Below, piece after piece: positions 24,941 to 34,178 of a DNA stretch of 64,000 nucleotides (positions within the stretch are counted from its first letter, which is position 1; every line of letters starts with the position of its first letter). A model generated the notes under the pieces. The model saw only the letters and a list, made by a program, of their open reading frames with translations, did no database searches and had not been told where the DNA came from. Position numbers and translations under genes: made by a program. The DNA is from Treponema sp. (GTDB taxonomy: Bacteria > Spirochaetota > Spirochaetia > Treponematales > Treponemataceae), in assembly GCA_024699235.1 (NCBI GenBank), contig JAILPY010000061.1:1-64000 (forward strand), written 5' to 3'.

Positions 24941-27900
24941 TTATTCACACCAAACGTCATGAACTAAAGGCATGTCTTTGATTGATTGTACAAATTCCTT
25001 ATCACAAGGTGCTGTCATTTGGGAATTTGCTTTTATTATATACGATTTACCGTCTACGTCTATATGAAAATATACATAACAATTGCCCTGTGCGCCAAAT
25101 AAAATATCTTTTATTGGATTAATTTCTTTTGGATTTGCAAAGCCTTGTTCCATTTGAATGTGTACGCTTGTTATTGCTTTCTGCTGAAGTTCTTTTGGAT
25201 CTTCTATTGAATCTACAAGGAGGCTTGGCGTATCCCTGCTGCCGTCAACTTTTCCTTTGAAAGCATATACAGATTCTTCATGTATTTTGTCTTTAAGTTC
25301 TTCCCATATTTTTGGGAAGAAAGTTATGTCTATTTCACCTTTAAAATCAGCCAGCTTTGCAAAACACATTTGAGATCCCTTTTTTGTCATAATTTGCCTG
25401 AGTCCTTGAATCATTCCTATTCCTACGTATGTTCTGCCGGAATTTTTATTCTGCCATGACTTTTGGCCGCTGGCAGCAAGTGCTTCCTGATGGGCTTTAG
25501 CTTCTTTTCCGATGCGTTCAATATTATCACTGTTAACTGTTGAACAGGATTCTATTATAGATCTCCATTCATCAAGAGGATGTCCACTGACATAGCATCC
25601 AATCAATTCTTTTTCCATATTGAGCATTTCCATTTTGCTCATGTCTTCAACTTCTTCAAATTTGAATTCGGCAAATTCCTGTTCACCGGTACTGTCAAAA
25701 AGGCTTGCCTGTCCAAATTCTGAACCGGCTTTCTTCTTTTCTTCATATGCAATGGCTGCCTCGTAGTTTTTAAGGAGAGTAGGGCGGTTTTGCCCAAGTT
25801 TATCAAATGCTCCTGTTTTAATTAATACTTCAACAGCTTTTTTATTTATGTCTGCACTGTTCATTCTTCCGATGAAATCGATGAAAGATTTGAACTTTCC
25901 GTTTTCATTTCGCTCTTTAACGATTGCTTCTGCAGCATTCTGTCCCATGCCCTTAATTCCCATAAGACCAAAGACAATTTTTCCGTCTACAACGTCAAAA
26001 ATAGAGTCTGAGCGGTTTACATCTGGCGGATCAACTTCAAGCCCCATCTTGCGAGCTTCTTCTATATATACAGGCAGTTTATCGGTAGAGGTAATTTCGT
26101 TGGTAAGGTTTCCTGCCATGAACTCGGCAGGTGTGTTTGCCTTAAGCCATGCCGTGCGGTAAGCTACAACAGAATATGCCGCCGCATGCGATTTGTTAAA
26201 TCCGTATCCCGCAAACGGAACCATGATTTCGAAAATCTCATCGGCATGTTCTTTTGTAAAGCCCTGTTTTACAGCTCCTTCTTCAAACTCCTTTTTCTTA
26301 CCCATAAGAACGTCAATCTTCTTCTTACCCATGGCACGGCGAAGCATGTCCGCACCGCCAAGCGTAAAGCCTGCAATTTTTTGGGCAACCTGCATAACCT
26401 GTTCCTGATAGACCATAACTCCATAGGTTTCTTTAAGTATGTCAACTAGGCATGGATCCGGGTAATGTATAGTTTCTGGCTTCCATTTACCTTCAATATA
26501 TTGAGGAATGTAATCCATTGGTCCTGGACGGTATAAAGCATTCAAGGCAACGATTTCTTCTATGCATCTTGGCTTTGCCTGTCGCAAAATCTTCTGCATT
26601 CCTGGGGATTCAAACTGGAATACTGCAACGGTATCGCCCCTACAGAACAAGTCAAATGTTTTTCCGTCTGTTTCACTTACTTCTTCTGCATGAAAGATAG
26701 GTTCTCCAGGCTTTTTGTGCTTGTTAATGATGTTTTCTACATATCTGATCAGAGATAGAGTCTTTAAGCCAAGGTAATCAAACTTTACAAGGCCGCATGG
26801 CTCAATTATATCCATTGTGTATTGTACTGCAGTCTTGCCAGTCTTAGGATCTTTAAATACAGGAGCCCAGTTTGGAAGGGCTGTTTTGCCAATAACCATG
26901 CCTGAAGCATGGAGGCCTGTATTGCGGTTGACATTCTCAAGCTTAAAGCAGAGGCGGAACAAGTCTTTGTAGCGAGGTTCATCCTTGTAAGGAATAAGCT
27001 GTCCTCCATCTGGCATCTTTTCCGTAGGTTCACTGAATGCATCCTTTAACTTTGCCTTAGGATTATCTGGAATGCATTTCTTGAGGGTTGCTACTTCAGA
27101 AAGAGGAATGTCCATCGTTCTTGCAACATCAGCGATTACCTGCTTAGCTTTTAAGGTTCCAAATGTAACAATATGGCCAACCTGAGGAATTCCGTACCAT
27201 TCCTCCGTGTGCTGGATAATCCTTTCTCTGAATTCGAAGTCCATGTCTACGTCGAAGTCCGGCATGGAAACTCGCTCAGGATTTAAGAACCGTTCAAATA
27301 TAAGCTTAAAGCGGAAAGGGTCTATGTCTGTAATGGTCATGGCATAGGCTACTAGAGAGCCTGCTCCTGATCCTCGCCCCGGACCAATCGGAATGCCATT
27401 CTGCTTTGACCAGTTTATGAATTCCCACACTATAAGGAAGTATCCGGAAAATCCCATCTTAAAGATTATGCCAAGTTCATACATGGCGCGGTCAACAATT
27501 TCAGGTGTAATGACTTTATATCTTTTTCGTAATCCGTCTTGTACTAGATGAAGTACAAAGGCATCTTGCGAGACATATTCTTTAGGAATCTGATATACAG
27601 GAAGCGTATCCTTGAGTTCCTGTGTCTTAAATTGATGAATGGTAAGATTGCACATTGAAGCAATTTTTAGTGTATTATCTATAGCTTCAGGGCACATAGG
27701 GAACAGCTGTGCCATTTCCTGGTCAGTCTTCATATACCATTGATCCCCTTCAAAGTGCATTCTGTTAGGGTCTTTCAGCAGTTTTTTTGTACCAATGCAG
27801 ACAAGGACATCCTGTGCTTCTGCATCTTCTCTCCTGCAGTAGTGAATGTCATTTGTGACTACTAGAGGAATGTCTAAGTCATGTGCAAGCTTTATAAGCT

Positions 27901-28528
27901 TTGGGGCGACTATTTTCTGGTCTTCAATGCCGTGATCCTGAAGCTCTATGTAATATTTATCAGGACCGAAAAGGTCTTTATATTTCTGGGCAGTTTCATA
28001 AGCCCGCTTTTCGTCATTAAAAAGGAGGGCTTTTGGGACTTCTCCCTGTATGCATGCGGAAAGGCATATAAGTCCTTCATGATAACGCTGAAGAAGTTCC
28101 CAGTCTATGCGGGGCTTGTAATACATTCCTTCTGTATATGCAATTGATGAAAGCCAGCATAGGTTTCTGTACCCTGTATCGTTTTGTGCTATCAGTATAA
28201 GGTGATAGTAGTATGAATGCTTTCCGTTTCTGGAGTATGGCAGCTCTTCATGCTTAGTATGATCTCCTTCTGCGACGTAAAACTCTTCTCCACAAATAGG
28301 ATTAATTCCGTTTGCATGGCAAATATGTTCAAAATTAAGGACTCCAAACATATTTCCATGGTCGGTAAGGGCTAGCGCCGGCATTTTTAATTCTTTTGCA
28401 CGGGCAATAAGGGTGTCTAACTTGCTGGCACCATCAAGGAGCGAATAGTCTGAGTGTACGTGTAAATGTACAAATTTTGATTCTGGAGTGCCTTCTGGCG
28501 CATCGGGAAAAACATGTATGTCTGCCAT
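24941..28528 (-). CDS. dnaE: DNA polymerase III alpha subunit
   Basis: A 1195-residue replicative polymerase of the DnaE1 type. It opens with the PHP domain (FVHLHVHSDYSLLDGASK), has the polymerase palm with PDFDVDMDF, fingers, tandem HhH region, a clamp-binding motif QASLFDS at about 930, and an OB fold (about 1010-1090). The second helicase-side gap is 16 bp to yggT. No Shine-Dalgarno sequence precedes the ATG: an extended -10 (TGC-TATACT, 28545-28537) ends 8 bases before it, so the message is probably leaderless. Confidence 0.98.
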   Translation of the reverse strand: MADIHVFPDAPEGTPESKFVHLHVHSDYSLLDGASKLDTLIARAKELKMPALALTDHGNMFGVLNFEHICHANGINPICGEEFYVAEGDHTKHEELPYSRNGKHSYYYHLILIAQNDTGYRNLCWLSSIAYTEGMYYKPRIDWELLQRYHEGLICLSACIQGEVPKALLFNDEKRAYETAQKYKDLFGPDKYYIELQDHGIEDQKIVAPKLIKLAHDLDIPLVVTNDIHYCRREDAEAQDVLVCIGTKKLLKDPNRMHFEGDQWYMKTDQEMAQLFPMCPEAIDNTLKIASMCNLTIHQFKTQELKDTLPVYQIPKEYVSQDAFVLHLVQDGLRKRYKVITPEIVDRAMYELGIIFKMGFSGYFLIVWEFINWSKQNGIPIGPGRGSGAGSLVAYAMTITDIDPFRFKLIFERFLNPERVSMPDFDVDMDFEFRERIIQHTEEWYGIPQVGHIVTFGTLKAKQVIADVARTMDIPLSEVATLKKCIPDNPKAKLKDAFSEPTEKMPDGGQLIPYKDEPRYKDLFRLCFKLENVNRNTGLHASGMVIGKTALPNWAPVFKDPKTGKTAVQYTMDIIEPCGLVKFDYLGLKTLSLIRYVENIINKHKKPGEPIFHAEEVSETDGKTFDLFCRGDTVAVFQFESPGMQKILRQAKPRCIEEIVALNALYRPGPMDYIPQYIEGKWKPETIHYPDPCLVDILKETYGVMVYQEQVMQVAQKIAGFTLGGADMLRRAMGKKKIDVLMGKKKEFEEGAVKQGFTKEHADEIFEIMVPFAGYGFNKSHAAAYSVVAYRTAWLKANTPAEFMAGNLTNEITSTDKLPVYIEEARKMGLEVDPPDVNRSDSIFDVVDGKIVFGLMGIKGMGQNAAEAIVKERNENGKFKSFIDFIGRMNSADINKKAVEVLIKTGAFDKLGQNRPTLLKNYEAAIAYEEKKKAGSEFGQASLFDSTGEQEFAEFKFEEVEDMSKMEMLNMEKELIGCYVSGHPLDEWRSIIESCSTVNSDNIERIGKEAKAHQEALAASGQKSWQNKNSGRTYVGIGMIQGLRQIMTKKGSQMCFAKLADFKGEIDITFFPKIWEELKDKIHEESVYAFKGKVDGSRDTPSLLVDSIEDPKELQQKAITSVHIQMEQGFANPKEINPIKDILFGAQGNCYVYFHIDVDGKSYIIKANSQMTAPCDKEFVQSIKDMPLVHDVWCE

Positions 28529-28536
28529 ATTTCTTT

Positions 28537-28545
28537 AGTATAGCA
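28537..28545 (-). promoter_or_regulatory. Extended -10 box of dnaE, near-leaderless
   Basis: On the minus strand TGC-TATACT is followed by 8 bases and the dnaE ATG. The expected start point is about 2 bases before the ATG. The -35 region is poor, as is usual with an extended -10. Confidence 0.5.
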
Positions 28546-28583
28546 TGAAAAAGTTTTTTATTCATAGACATTAAGGGGTATTA

Positions 28584-28601
28584 TGTAATCATAGTATTAC
28601 A
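28584..28601. promoter_or_regulatory. Operator-like dyad between dnaE and the permease gene
   Basis: TGTAAT and ATTACA are exact inverted repeats with a 6-base centre, 77 bp before the permease ATG. This could be a repressor site for either divergent gene. Regulator unknown. Confidence 0.35.
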
Positions 28602-28660
28602 AGTGCTTATCTGTAAATGAATGTTAAGTCTCGTTGCGTTTAATTGATAATATTGATAGA

Positions 28661-30007
28661 ATGGAAAACATGGAACAGTTAAAGTGGATTATACTTACGA
28701 TAGCAATCCTTATGTATGGATTTGTAATTATCTTTCAAAATAAGAAAGTTTATTTTACGACAATTGCAGCTATTCTTGTTGTAATATTGGCAACTGCTTT
28801 TCAGGGAAATGTTTTTTTAATGCCAGAAAACAGTTCTGGAAATGTTCTTTATCCGATAAGACATGCGTTGCTTGAAATTGTTAACTGGAATGTCTTGATG
28901 ATATATCTGGGAAGCATGATAATTGCTGCCTTGTTCATATATTCTCAAGTACCGGCAAGGATTGCAGATTCAATTATTGCTAACTGCAAAAATACTGGAA
29001 TTGCAATAGTTGCAATACTTGCAATGACTGGCATTATTTCTATTTTTGTTGAAAATGTTGCAACTGTGCTTGTTATGGCTCCAATTGCACTTGCTTTGTG
29101 TAAAAAAATAAAGCTGAATCCTACGTATTTTATGATTGGTCTTGCTGTAATGAGCAATCTGGAAGGAACCGCAACTTTGGTCGGAGACCCTCCATCAATG
29201 ATATTTGCTAGTTTTGCAGGATATAATTTTAATGACTTCTTTATTCATAATGGCAGGCTTTCTATATTCTTCATAATTCAGACCGGTATGCTTGCAGGCT
29301 GTATCTTCTTTTATGCCTTTTTTGCTAAAGCGGGCAAGAATAAAATTGAAATTACTAAGACAAAAGTAGTTTCTTGGGTTCCTTTTATTCTTTTAGTATC
29401 TATGATTGTTGGGCTTGCCTGCGTATCTTTCATTCATATTGAGTTTGCTTACTTGAGCGGACTGTTTGTTCTGGCACTTGGAATTGCAGGCCTTTTATGG
29501 TATATGGCTGCACAAAAGAAGACTTGCAGTGAAACCTGCAGCCTTGTCCGTGAACTTGACTGGGAAACTATATTCTTTTTAATAGGTATTTTTATAGTTA
29601 TAGGTGGAATTCAAGAAATTGGACTGCTTGAAGATTTTGCACATTTCCTTGCAGGGATTACAGGTGGTTCCCGTATTCTTGGATTCATTATTATCCTTGC
29701 TGTATCCATTATTATAAGCGGCTTCGTTGATAATGTTCCTTATATTATTGCAATGCTTCCTGTTGCCGCTTCAATGGCTGATGCAATGAATTTAAACAGG
29801 GAACTTTTTATGTTTGCTTTGCTAGTGGGAAGCTGTCTGGGTGGAAACCTTACGCCTTTTGGAGCGAGTGCAAATATTGTTGCAATGGGAATTGTAAAGA
29901 AGGAAGGATATCCGATGAATTTCGGACGATGGATAAAGGTTGGAGTTCCGTTTACTATTATAACAACATCCTCAGCAGCGGTTTTACTTTGGCTGCTGTG
30001 GACGTAA
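28661..30007 (+). CDS. ArsB/NhaD-superfamily (SLC13-like) ion transporter
   Basis: A 448-residue membrane protein with about 11-12 TM helices. The pattern NVATVLVMAPIALALCKK, then SNLEGTATLVGDPPSMIFA in the first half, and GFVDNVPYIIAMLPVAASM plus GGNLTPFGASANIVAMGI in the second, is that of the ion-transporter superfamily containing ArsB, NhaD and SLC13 permeases, with a conserved discontinuous-helix motif in each half. Substrate may be Na+/H+ exchange, arsenite or a dicarboxylate; sequence alone does not decide. No arsR/arsA is nearby, which disfavours arsenite. The start at 28661 lacks a ribosome site; the ATG at 28670 is an alternative. It converges with the next gene with a 2-bp gap. Confidence 0.82.
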   Translation: MENMEQLKWIILTIAILMYGFVIIFQNKKVYFTTIAAILVVILATAFQGNVFLMPENSSGNVLYPIRHALLEIVNWNVLMIYLGSMIIAALFIYSQVPARIADSIIANCKNTGIAIVAILAMTGIISIFVENVATVLVMAPIALALCKKIKLNPTYFMIGLAVMSNLEGTATLVGDPPSMIFASFAGYNFNDFFIHNGRLSIFFIIQTGMLAGCIFFYAFFAKAGKNKIEITKTKVVSWVPFILLVSMIVGLACVSFIHIEFAYLSGLFVLALGIAGLLWYMAAQKKTCSETCSLVRELDWETIFFLIGIFIVIGGIQEIGLLEDFAHFLAGITGGSRILGFIIILAVSIIISGFVDNVPYIIAMLPVAASMADAMNLNRELFMFALLVGSCLGGNLTPFGASANIVAMGIVKKEGYPMNFGRWIKVGVPFTIITTSSAAVLLWLLWT

Positions 30008-30009
30008 TG

Positions 30010-30402
30010 TTATGCGGAAATGTTGAACAGCATTCCTGCTTCTGGAATAAGTCCTGCAAATCCGTATGTTTCAGGAACAGATGCCTGTGCAATTGCATTG
30101 TGTATCTGATCCTGATAGCTCTTTATAAGAGCGTCTTTCTGGTTGTCTGTCAGAGCTAAGACATCATTACGTGAAATTGCTTTCTTATCCATATTAACGA
30201 GCTGATCAATTAAAGTGTTCAGGATGTGTACCTTATCAAGAGAGACTGTCTTTTGACCGCTTTTTGCGGCAGTTCCATGTACATGGCTAAGCTGTGCATA
30301 AATTACAGCATTAGGCTTTACCGGAACATATAGTCTTCCACTTGAAGAAGATGCCAGCGTGTTATAAGATGCTGCGTTTAAAGATACTGTATTTCTGTAC
30401 AT
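30010..30402 (-). CDS. Conserved small spirochaetal-type protein, function unknown
   Basis: A 130-residue soluble protein without signal peptide or TM segment, starting MYRNTVSLNAASYNTLASSS. A mid-region (LDKVHILNTLIDQLVNMDKK to DNQKDALIKSYQDQI) is predicted helical. No domain recognised. The ATG follows a good ribosome site (GAGAGGTGG on the minus strand), which lies inside a hairpin arm (30409-30438), so translation could be gated. It lies 74 bp after the solute-binding lipoprotein gene and may share its transcript. Confidence 0.65.
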   Translation of the reverse strand: MYRNTVSLNAASYNTLASSSSGRLYVPVKPNAVIYAQLSHVHGTAAKSGQKTVSLDKVHILNTLIDQLVNMDKKAISRNDVLALTDNQKDALIKSYQDQIHNAIAQASVPETYGFAGLIPEAGMLFNISA

Positions 30403-30408
30403 ACTACC

Positions 30409-30438
30409 ACCTCTCTAATTTTATTATCGGAGAGAGGT
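30409..30438 (-). promoter_or_regulatory. Hairpin masking the ribosome-binding site
   Basis: On the minus strand ACCTCTCT (30438-30431) is the exact complement of AGAGAGGT (30416-30409), separated by 14 AT-rich bases. The second arm is the Shine-Dalgarno of the small gene at 30402, ending 6 bases before its ATG. Pairing would hide the site from ribosomes. Confidence 0.55.
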
Positions 30439-30475
30439 TTAAGTTGTTTAGAGAATTCTTTGTGTTATATAAAAA

Positions 30476-31825
30476 TCAGAAAGCCTGTTTTGACCAGTTG
30501 TCTATTCTTTGTTCCAGAGATTTAATTTCTTTATTGTTCTGAGTATCTATGCTCTCAATTAGGTAAGGAATTATTATTCTGCTTTTAATGGTTTCCCACC
30601 TAGAAGGCAAGGCACCTGGCACGGACAGATAGCTTTCCACCGGAAGATTCTCCAGCAACTCTCTGTAATAGATTGGAAAAACTGTATCGTTAACTTCTTT
30701 AATTGATGAAAAGCCTCCCACAATGCCAAACTGAGGAGTCGTTAAATTCATTTTTTTCATTCGTTCCATAAGAAGTTTTTGAGTGTCTTTTGAAAAGAAC
30801 CATTGCATAAACATTTTAGCCTTTTGAGGGTTTTTGGACTTTTTATACATGCCTAGTGATACAATATTATCTTCTACCATAACGCAGTCACCGTCTGAAA
30901 GCCACCTGAATGATATTGAGGCGCTTTCATTTTGATTTTGCGTAAAGAATTCATTGCTTGGCATGTATGCAAAAAGGCATTTGTCTGTTGAAAGTTGATT
31001 GAATTTATGCATGTAAAGGTATTTGAACTGGAAGTTCTGCTCGGTGTCAGTACTCTCATTATTTTGGACAGTCCAGTTTTTACAGTACTGTATTACTTGA
31101 TTAATGGCATTTTCATCATATGAAAAGACATTTTCACTTTCTCTGTATGAAGCGCCTTTTAGCTTTGTAATATTATAAATGAAATTTTCATCCCACGATG
31201 GTGCGTATCCCATTGTAAGATATATTGTTCCTGAATCATTTTTTGCTGTGAAATTTGCTGACGCATTTTTTATGTCTTCCAGCATAATTATATGATCGTC
31301 TGTAATGAAAGATGCATTATTTTTATTGAATACCATTGTAGGAAGGTTAAAGCTGACGGGAATAAGGTATTGAGTTCCTTTTGATGTGCCGTATTCAAGT
31401 AACTTGGAATAGAATATTGATTTATTAAGCTTGTGTTCTCCGAATATAAATTCTACCGGGGAAAATATTTTGCGGACGTCTTCAGTCTTTAATTCTGAAG
31501 CAATGACTAAGTCTGGTATCTGTTCGTCTTTTGCAGGAGGCAATGCCCTTAATACTTCTTTCTTATATATAATTACAGCTTTTGCATCATGCGTAGCATT
31601 GAACAGTTCTACATAAGAAGCCAATTCTTCATTGTCTGTCCATATTACAATTGGATTTGTTCTTTCATTTGTTTCATAACAAGAAAAAAATGAAAAAGCG
31701 GCAGTAATTAAAAGTATAATTACTGCAGCTTTTTTTATAAGCTTATTTAGAAAGTTCGTCTGCTGTATCGTAAATAGCCTTGTATACAATATCAATTTTA
31801 TCCTCTTCAAGAGAGCTGAATGCAA
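30476..31825 (-). CDS. Extracellular solute-binding lipoprotein (family 1 type)
   Basis: A periplasmic-side lipoprotein resembling ABC sugar-binding proteins of family 1. After a hydrophobic stretch (KLIKKAAVIILLITAAFSFFS) the lipobox cysteine is in FSFFSC at about residue 49 of the longest reading. The mature part has NPIVIWTDNEELASYVELFN, the start-like motif of the family, and a late FMQWFFSKDTQKLLMERM segment. The permease and ATPase genes are not adjacent. The start is uncertain: the only ATG (31825) makes the signal peptide too long and overlaps the aminotransferase by 83 bp, whereas a TTG at 31795 has AGAGG six bases upstream. The ligand is unknown. Confidence 0.75.
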   Translation of the reverse strand: MHSALLKRIKLILYTRLFTIQQTNFLNKLIKKAAVIILLITAAFSFFSCYETNERTNPIVIWTDNEELASYVELFNATHDAKAVIIYKKEVLRALPPAKDEQIPDLVIASELKTEDVRKIFSPVEFIFGEHKLNKSIFYSKLLEYGTSKGTQYLIPVSFNLPTMVFNKNNASFITDDHIIMLEDIKNASANFTAKNDSGTIYLTMGYAPSWDENFIYNITKLKGASYRESENVFSYDENAINQVIQYCKNWTVQNNESTDTEQNFQFKYLYMHKFNQLSTDKCLFAYMPSNEFFTQNQNESASISFRWLSDGDCVMVEDNIVSLGMYKKSKNPQKAKMFMQWFFSKDTQKLLMERMKKMNLTTPQFGIVGGFSSIKEVNDTVFPIYYRELLENLPVESYLSVPGALPSRWETIKSRIIIPYLIESIDTQNNKEIKSLEQRIDNWSKQAF

Positions 31826-33035
31826 CTCTTAATGTATGTGCATCAATAGATATTGTACCAATTCCCTGCTCTTTAAGCAACTTCTGGCGTAAAATTTCAG
31901 CATCAACGGTTTTTGTGTGGAAGGACATGAAATATCCTGAATTAAAAGGCATAGGCTCTACTTCTTTGCTTGAATGAGAAGAAACAAATGCCTTTACGGC
32001 TTTGTAGCGGCGTTCCAGAATTTTTCTGAATTCTGCCTTCTGTTTTTCTGTTTCAGGATCCTGATAAGCTTTGAGTAATAGAGTCTGAGGAGGTGTTGAA
32101 GAGCATGAAACAGAAGACCTGATTGTTCCCATGAGTTTCTTTACAAGGGCGTCATACTGTTCTTCAGTCATTCCTTTGCAGCCGAATGTAATGAATCCGC
32201 AGCGGAATCCCCATACAAAATCTTCCTTTGTAGGACCGTCTATTTTAGCAGCAAGTACATTAGGACTTAAGTCTGCAAGATATGCAAATAAAGACTGCTT
32301 TTCAATGTCATCTTCATAGGCAAGTCCAAAATATGCATCATCACACCATACCATAACTTTTGTACCGTTATCGGCAAGTCTCTTTACGATAGAAACAATC
32401 TGACTTGCTTCTTCATGCGTAGGACTATATCCTGAAGGATTCTGTGGAAAATTAAGAAGAACTCTGACAGAACCTGTAGCAGCCTGTTCTTCCATAACTT
32501 TTTCTAATCCCTTAATGTTAAATTTTCCATCTGCAAACATAGGAAACTGAATGAAGTCAGCATTTCGGCGAGCGCTTGCAATAAGAATGTAATTATCCCA
32601 TGAAGGGTCTGCAGCAATCAGAGGCTTTGAATCATCAAGGAATAAGTCTGCAAGGTATGAAATTCCTGCTGTAAGTCCTGGTACAACGACAGGCAGCGAT
32701 ATTTTTTTATCTTTGAGCAGGGGGTTTTTGCTTATGATATTTTCTTTCCAGATATTGCGAAGGTCCAAATTTCCTGCAGTAGGTGCGTATGCCACCAGCT
32801 CTCTGGATGTCAAAGCCGGTGCATTTTTATGGACAGAAGGAAGGATTGCAGGCTTTCCGTCTATGACAGTCATTCCTATAGTTCCGTTTGCAGTTTTACC
32901 AAGCTGTTTTGCTTCACCGCTTTGTGCTATTATTCCTTTAGGAAAATAAAGGCGAGTTCCTAAATCAGAGAGAAGTATTCCTGGAGTTGTTCCTTCAAGA
33001 ATTGAATTTAATTCCTGTGCTAATGGCGTAATCAT
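31743..33035 (-). CDS. PLP-dependent aminotransferase (class I/II, aspartate type)
   Basis: A 430-residue cytoplasmic aminotransferase of fold type I. NFPQNPSGYSPT contains the conserved Asn-Pro, VWCDDAYFGLAYED holds the Asp-x-x-Tyr that binds the pyridoxal ring, and Lys in AAKIDGPTKEDFVWGFRCGF is the expected Schiff-base lysine region. It probably exchanges amino groups between aspartate (or an aromatic amino acid) and 2-oxoglutarate; the nearby gdhA and trpE genes are compatible but not linked. Promoter TTGACA-N17-GATACT (33073-33045) ends nine bases before the ATG and no ribosome site exists, so the mRNA should be leaderless. Confidence 0.85.
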   Translation of the reverse strand: MITPLAQELNSILEGTTPGILLSDLGTRLYFPKGIIAQSGEAKQLGKTANGTIGMTVIDGKPAILPSVHKNAPALTSRELVAYAPTAGNLDLRNIWKENIISKNPLLKDKKISLPVVVPGLTAGISYLADLFLDDSKPLIAADPSWDNYILIASARRNADFIQFPMFADGKFNIKGLEKVMEEQAATGSVRVLLNFPQNPSGYSPTHEEASQIVSIVKRLADNGTKVMVWCDDAYFGLAYEDDIEKQSLFAYLADLSPNVLAAKIDGPTKEDFVWGFRCGFITFGCKGMTEEQYDALVKKLMGTIRSSVSCSSTPPQTLLLKAYQDPETEKQKAEFRKILERRYKAVKAFVSSHSSKEVEPMPFNSGYFMSFHTKTVDAEILRQKLLKEQGIGTISIDAHTLRVAFSSLEEDKIDIVYKAIYDTADELSK

Positions 33036-33044
33036 AATGGGTAT

Positions 33045-33073
33045 AGTATCTAAAAATTAAACTTTAATGTCAA
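33045..33073 (-). promoter_or_regulatory. Promoter of the aminotransferase gene, leaderless
   Basis: On the minus strand consensus TTGACA (33073-33068), 17-bp spacer, GATACT (33050-33045), 9 bases, ATG. The predicted start is about 33038, leaving three untranslated bases. Confidence 0.6.
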
Positions 33074-33121
33074 TATTTTTTGCTTTTAATTTTGTATATT
33101 TATACATTTTTTTGGAACTAT

Positions 33122-34162
33122 ATGCACAAAAATACAATTGAGTGCAGGCATGTAAATGCCGATAGATACTTCATGGAATCAAATATTTTAAAATCTGATC
33201 TTGATGACTGTTCAAAATATATTCAGGCCTGCAAGGCAGAGGTTGCCAAGCGGGTAATCGGACAGAAAGAAGTTATTGATGGAATTTTAACGGCTTTTAT
33301 AGCCGGAGGTCATGTGTTGCTTGAAGGCGTTCCAGGTCTTGCAAAGACTCTTGCTGTAAGGACTTTTGCAGAACTTTCAGATCTTGAATTCAGGAGAATT
33401 CAGTTTACGCCTGATTTGCTTCCTGCAGATGTTACAGGAACTCTTATATATGAGCATAATACAGGAAAGTTTCTTATTCATAAAGGTCCCGTATTCTCAA
33501 ATGTTCTTCTTGCTGATGAAATAAACAGGGCTCCTGCAAAAGTACAGTCTGCTTTGCTTGAAGCTATGGCTGAACATCAGGTTACTATAGGCGAATCAAG
33601 CTATAAGCTTGCAGAGCCTTTCTTTGTTCTTGCTACTCAGAATCCTATTGAACAGGAAGGTACATACAATCTTCCTGAAGCAGAACTGGACCGTTTCCTT
33701 ATGAAAATCATAGTTTCTTATCCTACTCCTGAAGAAGAAGTAAAGATTGTAAGGACTGATGGAGCTGCTTTAAATATTCCTGTAAGGAAAATATTTTCTC
33801 CGGCAGCCCTTCAGAAATGCAGGGAAATAATCAGTGCAATAACTATTGATGATAATCTTGTAAATTATATTGTTTCTATTGTAAATGCAACAAGACCTTC
33901 TCTGGATTCTGTTCATGCTAAAAATGATATTTCTCATTATATTTCATTTGGTGCATCTCCTCGTGCTGGAATTGCCATCCAGAAATGTGCAAAAGTTGCT
34001 GCGCTCTTCTCTGGAAGAAGTTTTGTTCTTCCAGAAGATATACAGGCAGTCTGTAAGCCTGTATTGAGGCATCGCATTGTCCTGAATTATGAAGCTTCTG
34101 CAGATTCTGTTTCTGCTGATGATTTAATTGCAAAAATAATCCAGTTCATGCCGGTTCCTTAA
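33122..34162 (+). CDS. moxR: MoxR-family AAA+ ATPase
   Basis: A 346-residue AAA+ protein, first gene of the Bat operon. Walker A is GHVLLEGVPGLAKT, Walker B LLADEINRAPAKVQ, sensor 1 FFVLATQNPIEQEGTYNLPE, with the MoxR lid at the C-terminus. MoxR ATPases act with von Willebrand A proteins in assembling or activating envelope complexes. I chose ATG 33122 because GGA lies about seven bases upstream; the Met at 33173 is a shorter alternative. The gene leads six tightly packed genes to 39993. Confidence 0.93.
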   Translation: MHKNTIECRHVNADRYFMESNILKSDLDDCSKYIQACKAEVAKRVIGQKEVIDGILTAFIAGGHVLLEGVPGLAKTLAVRTFAELSDLEFRRIQFTPDLLPADVTGTLIYEHNTGKFLIHKGPVFSNVLLADEINRAPAKVQSALLEAMAEHQVTIGESSYKLAEPFFVLATQNPIEQEGTYNLPEAELDRFLMKIIVSYPTPEEEVKIVRTDGAALNIPVRKIFSPAALQKCREIISAITIDDNLVNYIVSIVNATRPSLDSVHAKNDISHYISFGASPRAGIAIQKCAKVAALFSGRSFVLPEDIQAVCKPVLRHRIVLNYEASADSVSADDLIAKIIQFMPVP

Positions 34163-34178
34163 TCAACTGGAGAAATAT

